Assembly: GCF_024435355.1 (NCBI RefSeq)
Contig: NZ_JAMJWG010000016.1
Location: 124,001-188,000, forward strand
From: Streptomyces odontomachi
GTDB taxonomy: Bacteria; Actinomycetota; Actinomycetes; Streptomycetales; Streptomycetaceae
Length of the DNA: 64,000 nt
Direction of reading: 5' to 3'
This document shows positions 59,467 to 64,000 of the stretch, piece after piece (position 1 is the stretch's first letter; the number at the start of each line of letters is the position of its first letter). The notes under the pieces were generated by a model that made no database searches, was not told the origin of the DNA, and saw nothing but the letters and a program-made list of their open reading frames with translations. The translations under genes and the position numbers were made by a program.

Positions 59467-60165
59467 CGGAGCGCGTTGCGTGGTGGGGCTGGTGGGGCTG
59501 GCGGTGGGCCCGGTGGGGTGTCCCCGCTGCCCCGGTGGCGCGTCCCACGAACCCGGTGGTGGGACCGATGGCGCGTCCGGCGAGTCCCGCGCGTCCGGTG
59601 GCGGATCCGGTGGCGCCGGTATCGGACCCACGGGGCCCGCACGGGCCCTGACCTTCGGGGTGAAGGGACCGGAATCCACGGCCGCTGTGACGTCCGAGAT
59701 CTGACCGCGCACCGCGCACCGCACGACCCTGGCCCCCTGCGCCGCGGCAACCCGTCCCGCTGCGTCGCAAGCCTGCGCGCGGCCCTCACTCCAGTGGTCC
59801 GCAGCCGCGAGAGCGGCGAGATCGGCGGCACCGCCTGCCCGGTGCCGGGCCGCCACCACCTGCGCCACGGTCAACAACGCCCCGAAGACCAGCATCAACA
59901 TCACGATCACGGCGACCGCTCCCACGGTGGCCGAGCCACGGTCACCCCCGAGGCCGGAACCGGCATCGGGCGGGGGATGCGCCAACGGGGTGGCAGACGC
60001 GGACGTGGGGGTGGCAGACGTTGGTGAAGGGGCGGCAGGCGTGGGTGAGGGGGCGGCACGTGTGGGAGAGGGGGCGGCACGTGTGGGAGAGGAGACGGCG
60101 GCGATGCCTCGCCTGAGTGCGTCCGGCGCGGCGGCCACCTGCTCCGGTGGGATGGTTGTTGTCAT
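59467..60165 (-). CDS. TadE/G-like pilus-assembly protein, C-terminal limit uncertain
   Basis: Last gene of the tad operon. From ATG 60165 the product has a Pro/Thr/Ala repeat leader (APSPTRAAPSPTRAAPSPT), then GDRGSATVGAVAVIVMLMLVFGALLTVAQVVAARHRAGGAADLAALAAADHW, the Rv3654c/TadE-like helix with helix-associated Ala text. It starts three bases after the TadE stop. Oddity: no stop codon occurs in this frame before 56932, deep inside the oppositely oriented helicase gene; homology ends near 59700. The left limit given here is the helicase end, not a stop codon. A frameshift or loss of the original stop is likely. Confidence 0.7.
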
Positions 60166-60168
60166 GGC

Positions 60169-60789
60169 TCAGCCGCCCCCCGATGCGGTCGGCCGGTTCC
60201 GATCAACGGCCGCGGTGCCCAGGCCACCGGTCACAGTGCCCAGGTCACCCGTCACAGTGCCCACGTGGGCCTTGGCGGCGACGTGTGGCTGGGTTCCGTC
60301 AGCAGCCGCATGGGCTCCGTCATCGGCCGCACCGCTGTCCCCCACCGTTTCCTCGGCCATGGCAACGGCCTCCTGGTGCAGGTGCAGCGCGAGCAGCGCG
60401 GGGCCCGGAGTGTCCGCCTCCACACGGACGCGTACCAGGTCACCCTCGCGCCGCAGCGTCACCCGGGCGCCCTTGGGTGCTGCCTGCTCGGCCGCCGCCA
60501 CCGCCGCGTCGTACGGATCCTGACGGGCCGCCGCTCGGGCCCCGGCCCGAGCGGCGTCGATGCACTGGATCTGGGCTCCAGCGGCCAGCAGCGCCCACAG
60601 GAGGCCCATCGCGAACAGCACCAAGGCGGGTAACACCACGGCCGCCTCCGCCGTGACGAATCCGGCGTCCCGACCATCGGGCGCCCCCCGGTCCACGCCC
60701 GCTGCTCGGGCCCGAGCACCCCGAACACCACGGGCGTCAAGCACCCGCGCGTCACGCACCCGCGCGCCACGGACCTCAGAACTGGACAC
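60169..60789 (-). CDS. TadE-family pilus minor subunit
   Basis: 206 residues from GTG 60789, which overlaps the DUF4244 gene by 14 bases; the core starts later. The TadE segment is DAGFVTAEAAVVLPALVLFAMGLLWALLAAGAQIQCIDAARAGARAAAR, with the conserved Glu after the prepilin-like turn. The Asp/Ala/His-rich C-terminus is extracytoplasmic. An Arg-rich Val/Arg/Asp/Ala run (VRDARVLDARGVRGAR) at the front is probably not part of the fold. Component of a Flp/Tad pilus or secretion apparatus. Confidence 0.85.
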   Translation of the reverse strand: MSSSEVRGARVRDARVLDARGVRGARARAAGVDRGAPDGRDAGFVTAEAAVVLPALVLFAMGLLWALLAAGAQIQCIDAARAGARAAARQDPYDAAVAAAEQAAPKGARVTLRREGDLVRVRVEADTPGPALLALHLHQEAVAMAEETVGDSGAADDGAHAAADGTQPHVAAKAHVGTVTGDLGTVTGGLGTAAVDRNRPTASGGG

Positions 60790-61291
60790 CGAAGGCCTTC
60801 CCCACCATGCTCTGCAACGCCGCCCGAGCCCAAGAACTCGTCAGGACCTTGCCGAGCACCGCGGCGAACCCGGTCGCCGCAATCAGGCCCACCGCGTATT
60901 CGGAAGTGGCCATCCCCGCATCCCGCGTTGCCGCCCGCGCCACCTCCCGCACACGGCGCACCCGTGCCAGCCGGCGCACACCGGCCGAGGCTGCCCCTGC
61001 CCCCGCCCCCGTCTGATCGCGCTTCTCACGCTCCCCGTGCTCCTCACACTTCTCGTGCTCCTCACACTTCGCGACGGTGCGGCTCACCGCCCTCGAGCTC
61101 TGGTCCGTGACCTGTGCCGGCGGCCTTTCCGGCGGGCCCTGTTCCACCGGGCACGGTGTGCGTGGCCCCGAGGCGGGACGTCCCCCGCGTCGGGCTTTCC
61201 GTCCCCCACCCGCACTGGGCGCGGACTGTGTCGCTCCCGTCGTCGAATCTGTTCCCGCTGGACGCTGCTTCGGTGCTGCTTCTACCTGCAT
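60776..61291 (-). CDS. DUF4244 Flp-pilin-like protein
   Basis: 171 residues. The C-terminal third is the DUF4244 module DAGMATSEYAVGLIAATGFAAVLGKVLTSSWARAAL, a Flp-like type IVb prepilin with Glu at the fifth position after the Gly cleavage site. Upstream is a long Arg/Pro/Gly/Glu-rich extension with EEHEKCEEHGEREKRD, longer than usual for the family, so the true start may lie inside. AAAGGGAG precedes ATG 61291. Major-subunit candidate of the tad pilus. Confidence 0.85.
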   Translation of the reverse strand: MQVEAAPKQRPAGTDSTTGATQSAPSAGGGRKARRGGRPASGPRTPCPVEQGPPERPPAQVTDQSSRAVSRTVAKCEEHEKCEEHGEREKRDQTGAGAGAASAGVRRLARVRRVREVARAATRDAGMATSEYAVGLIAATGFAAVLGKVLTSSWARAALQSMVGKAFGVQF

Positions 61292-61319
61292 GCGTGCTGC
61301 CCTCTCCCTTTGGTTGTCC

Positions 61320-61395
61320 TTGATCTGCTGCTCGTGCCTGATCTGCTGCTCGTGCCTGATCTGCCGCTTGTCCCTGATCCGCGGCTCGTCCTCGC
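61320..61395. repeat. 18-bp tandem repeats between tad genes
   Basis: On the minus strand four units of GGCACGAGCAGCAGATCA-like sequence lie in the 135 bases between the TadC-type gene end and the DUF4244 start. They may continue a once-longer coding frame or be spacer slippage. Confidence 0.65.
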
Positions 61396-61426
61396 CCGCC
61401 CCGCGAGCCCGTTCGTCGTCGACGTC

Positions 61427-62425
61427 TCAGCGACCGCCTCCCCCCAGCAGCCCGCCCGCCAGCCCGATGAGGATCGGCACGACGCCGACCGTGATGAAGG
61501 CGGGCAGGAAGCACAGCCCCACCGGCGCGGTGATGAGGACGGCGGCACGGCGCGCCGTGGTCGTCGCCGACCGGCCCCGCTCAGCTCGGGCCTCCGCGGC
61601 CAGCCGGGCGACCGGCGCGGCCGCCGGAGCGCCCGAGTCGCCCGCGCGCTCCAGCAACCGGGCGAGGTGGCGGGCACCGGGGACCGAGGCGAGCCGGCGC
61701 CACGCCTCCGCCGGCTCACCGCCGAGTCGTAGTTCCGCGGCGCCCCATGCCAGCCGCCGGCCAACCGGCCCCTCCAACGACTCCCCGACCACCCGTGCCG
61801 CCGTCACCGGGTCGGCACCTGCCGCAATGCATGCCGCCAGCAGGTCAGCGGCGAGTGGAAGTTCCCGTACGGCGCGGGCCGCGTCGAACTCCTCAACCGG
61901 TACCGGTCTGCTCTGCCACCACCAGACGCCGCCACCGCACAGCATCCCGAGCAGGCCGCCCAGGACCCCTCCCACCAGCGCGTATCCGGCACACACCGCC
62001 CCGGCCGCCAGCAACCACCGCCGCACAGCGCCACGAACCAACCGCCTCGGGCGCTGCTTCTTCCTGCCCTCGGGGTGGCGCCCTTTCTCGTCCACACGGC
62101 GGCGCCCTCCGGACTTGTCCTCAGGCCGGTGGCTTCCACCCGTCTCCGCACCACGCGGCACCCCGACCCGAACCACACCGCCCAGCACCCCAAGGCGGGC
62201 CGCACCACGCGGCACCCCCGCTCCCGGCGCCGCACCGGGTCCCGTGCCAGGCACCGACGCGGCCGCAACCCGATCCGTGCCCGAGGAGCCACCCCCGACC
62301 ACCGCCACGAGTCTGCGCAGCGTCCTGCGACGTTGCCGCCAGGCGCCCACCGCAGCCGCGAGACAGAGTGCACCGACCGCGGCGCACATCGTTGCCCCCA
62401 GCCTGTGGATAACGTCCGCGTTCAT
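61427..62425 (-). CDS. Type II secretion F-family (TadC-like) protein
   Basis: About 332 residues. Inner-membrane platform protein of the Tad system: an N-terminal helix (LGATMCAAVGALCLAAAVGAW), a basic low-complexity loop, a helix pair near residue 140, the T2SSF core ELPLAADLLAACIAAGADPVTAARVVGESLEG and GAPAAAPVARLAAEAR, and C-terminal helices (AAVLITAPVGLCFLPAFITVGVVPILIG). ATG 62425 follows GGGAGAAGGG and overlaps the TadB-like stop by four bases. Confidence 0.9.
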   Translation of the reverse strand: MNADVIHRLGATMCAAVGALCLAAAVGAWRQRRRTLRRLVAVVGGGSSGTDRVAAASVPGTGPGAAPGAGVPRGAARLGVLGGVVRVGVPRGAETGGSHRPEDKSGGRRRVDEKGRHPEGRKKQRPRRLVRGAVRRWLLAAGAVCAGYALVGGVLGGLLGMLCGGGVWWWQSRPVPVEEFDAARAVRELPLAADLLAACIAAGADPVTAARVVGESLEGPVGRRLAWGAAELRLGGEPAEAWRRLASVPGARHLARLLERAGDSGAPAAAPVARLAAEARAERGRSATTTARRAAVLITAPVGLCFLPAFITVGVVPILIGLAGGLLGGGGR

Positions 62426-63453
62426 CCCTTCTCCCCCTTCCGTACGATCCCCAGCGCCCACCAGAGACCTGCGCCTTCGAGCACACCGCCGATCGCGAGG
62501 CAGCCGAGGCCGGCGCCGGTGTGCAGGAGCACGTGCAGGGGGCGGGCGCCCAGCACCGTGCCCAGCAGGAGGCCAAGGACGGGGAGCCAGGCGAGCAGTA
62601 CGGCGGTGGTACGGGGTCCGGCCAACTGGGCCCGCAGATCGGCGCTTTGCTCACGCTCGGCGCGCAAGGCGCCCTCCAGCCGTTCGAGACCGGCCGCGAG
62701 ACCGGCGCCGCTGTCCACGGCGACCCGCCAGCAGGCGGCGACCCCCAGCAGGCCTTCGGCACCGGGCTCGCGTGCCGCGCCGGCCAGCGCGGCGGGCACG
62801 TCGCCACCGAAGCGGGCCGCGGCCAGCACGGCCGCCTGCGTTGCGGCCAGGGTGTCCGCGGTGCCGGCCACGGCCAGCAACGCCTCACCTGGGTGCCGGC
62901 CGGCCCGGACCTCGCCCGCGAGCGCACCGCACAGCCCGATCACCGCGTCGGCCCGCTGCTCCCGTGCCCGCCGGGCCTCGTCCGCCCGCGTCACTCGCCG
63001 TGCCACCGGAAGAGCCGCGATGCCGAGCAGCAGCGGCAGCACGGAACCGCCCAGGACGGCCACGATCGTCCCGGCCACCAGGCACCACGTCTCACGGCGG
63101 GCCACCAGCCGCAGCAGGCCGGCCCTTGACCGGAACTGCCCGCCCCGGCCCGGCGGAACCCCCGGAAACGAGCCCCGTCCCGCCAGAGTCACCGCTTTTC
63201 CGCCCTGATCCCGCGACGAACCGGGCTGTGCCACGGCCCCGGCAAGGAAGAGCCCGCGTGCCCGCCGCACCGTCTGGTCCGCACCGCCCAGCTGCCATCC
63301 GGCGACGGCGGCGCAGCACATGGCCACGCCCACGGCGAGCCATGTCACCACCGGCCCCACCGGAACGGACCCGTGTGCCAGGGCCAGGGTCAGGGGCAGT
63401 GCCAGGTCGGGGCAGCGGGGCAGGAGCGGTCCGGCCGCCACCAGTGCCGTCAT
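62422..63453 (-). CDS. Type II secretion F-family (TadB-like) protein
   Basis: About 343 residues: N-terminal helices (VVTWLAVGVAMCCAAVAGW), a Gly/Arg-rich loop, then a membrane segment, the T2SSF core RADAVIGLCGALAGEVRAGRHPGEALLAVAG and GAGLAAGLERLEGALRAEREQSADLRAQLAGPRTTAVLLAWLPVLG, and C-terminal helices. ATG 63453 overlaps the CpaF stop by four bases, coupling the three genes. Confidence 0.9.
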   Translation of the reverse strand: MTALVAAGPLLPRCPDLALPLTLALAHGSVPVGPVVTWLAVGVAMCCAAVAGWQLGGADQTVRRARGLFLAGAVAQPGSSRDQGGKAVTLAGRGSFPGVPPGRGGQFRSRAGLLRLVARRETWCLVAGTIVAVLGGSVLPLLLGIAALPVARRVTRADEARRAREQRADAVIGLCGALAGEVRAGRHPGEALLAVAGTADTLAATQAAVLAAARFGGDVPAALAGAAREPGAEGLLGVAACWRVAVDSGAGLAAGLERLEGALRAEREQSADLRAQLAGPRTTAVLLAWLPVLGLLLGTVLGARPLHVLLHTGAGLGCLAIGGVLEGAGLWWALGIVRKGEKG

Positions 63454-64000
63454 GTCCCGGCACCTCCCAACAGCTCCGAGAGCCGCTGCCACCCGTCCTC
63501 GTGAACGAACGCCCCGGCGCTCCAGCGCAGCGCCGGCACGGTGACCACCAGGCCCGACGTGCTCCGCTCCACCACGTGCACCTCGGCGATGCGGCGCCGC
63601 CCGGTGCGGTCGCGTACCAGGTGGAGCACCGCCGAGAGGGCAGCCGCCAGCTGGCTGTGCAGCGCGGCGCGGCCCAGCCCTGCCGCTGTGCCCAGGGCCT
63701 CCAGGCGTGCGGGGACATCCGCCGCGGTGTTGGCGTGCACGGTGCAGCAACCGCCGTGGCCGGTGTTGAGCGCGGCCAGCAGGTGGACGACCTCGGGGCC
63801 GCGCACCTCACCCACCACCAACCGGTCGGGCCGCATGCGCAGGGCCTGGCGCACCAGGTCCTGGAGGGTGATGAGCCCGGCGCCCTCCTGATTGGCGGGC
63901 CTCGCCTGGAGGCCCACGACATGGGGGTGGTCGGGTCGCAACTCCGCCGAGTCCTCGGCGAGGACGATCCGCTCCGTGCCGGCCACCAGGCCCAACAGGG
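63450..64000 (-). CDS. CpaF/TadA secretion ATPase (N-terminal part beyond window)
   Basis: Type II/IV secretion ATPase, last 183 residues only; the frame is open at the right edge. Visible are the Asp box region IVLAEDSAELRPDHPHVVGLQAR, LVRQALRMRPDRLVVGEVRGPEVVHLLAALNTGH (Walker B and His box text) and GGCCTVHANTAADVPARLEALG. It powers the Tad pilus or secretion apparatus encoded downstream. Confidence 0.95.
   Translation of the reverse strand, partial: LLGLVAGTERIVLAEDSAELRPDHPHVVGLQARPANQEGAGLITLQDLVRQALRMRPDRLVVGEVRGPEVVHLLAALNTGHGGCCTVHANTAADVPARLEALGTAAGLGRAALHSQLAAALSAVLHLVRDRTGRRRIAEVHVVERSTSGLVVTVPALRWSAGAFVHEDGWQRLSELLGGAGT

Overview
The window is high-GC actinobacterial DNA, almost certainly Streptomyces. 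Codon third positions are strongly G/C, many genes start with GTG or lie right behind a -10 box (leaderless), and the right half has the order tRNA-Thr, Tap-like hydrolase, holB, tmk fusion, topA, methyltransferase, lipoprotein, hppA, anti-sigma factor, bldG, helicase, tad pilus genes. From memory this matches the conserved Streptomyces core region around bldG (SCO3540 to SCO3557 in S. coelicolor). All assignments come from reading motifs; no search was run.

Left part (1-12.1 kb): a sugar-type unit of MFS transporter and ROK regulator, divergent from a PEP-hydrolase-family gene; a methyltransferase behind a MerR-type operator; a secreted GH92 mannosidase with a ricin-B tail; a sulfide/persulfide detoxification regulon (CstR-like repressor, two rhodaneses, TauE exporter, persulfide dioxygenase-rhodanese fusion) with three matching operators; and a ribbon-helix-helix/PIN toxin-antitoxin pair. 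12.3-18.5 kb: a tightly packed three-gene module ending in a 1616-residue TPR protein with an intact CHAT caspase-like dyad, a plausible undescribed conflict or signalling system.

Centre (18.6-37.6 kb): a probable biosynthetic cluster that I cannot match to a known product class. A 62-residue peptide ending in CGSSCW, with a perfect ribosome binding site, its own promoter and a hairpin behind it, heads a seven-gene operon: caspase-like/zinc-ribbon protein, cysteinyl-tRNA-synthetase-like enzyme, PhyH dioxygenase, aldose-epimerase homologue with Gln for the catalytic Glu, and two LLM oxidoreductases. Around it lie a second CysRS-like enzyme with a TauD-type dioxygenase, a TyrRS-like enzyme with an ATP-grasp ligase, an adenylation enzyme with carrier protein, an aminotransferase, a GNAT, a HAD phosphatase, an S51 peptidase and a StrR/NovG-type regulator carrying a TTA (bldA) codon. 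My working model is a ribosomal peptide scaffold modified, and perhaps extended, by synthetase-like ligases.

Boundary (37.6-38.8 kb): a truncated, frameshifted oxidoreductase remnant with a pentanucleotide slip tract, then tRNA-Thr(CGU) with a strong terminator. Right part (38.9-64 kb): core genes for DNA replication and topology, proton-pumping pyrophosphatase, the BldG anti-anti-sigma switch, an MrfA-like helicase, and a tad-type pilus/secretion operon running off the right edge. Intergenic curiosities here are an AT-rich stretch upstream of hppA, a 177-bp MITE-like element whose inverted repeat supplies the stop codon of the anti-sigma gene, and several short tandem repeats inside coding regions.
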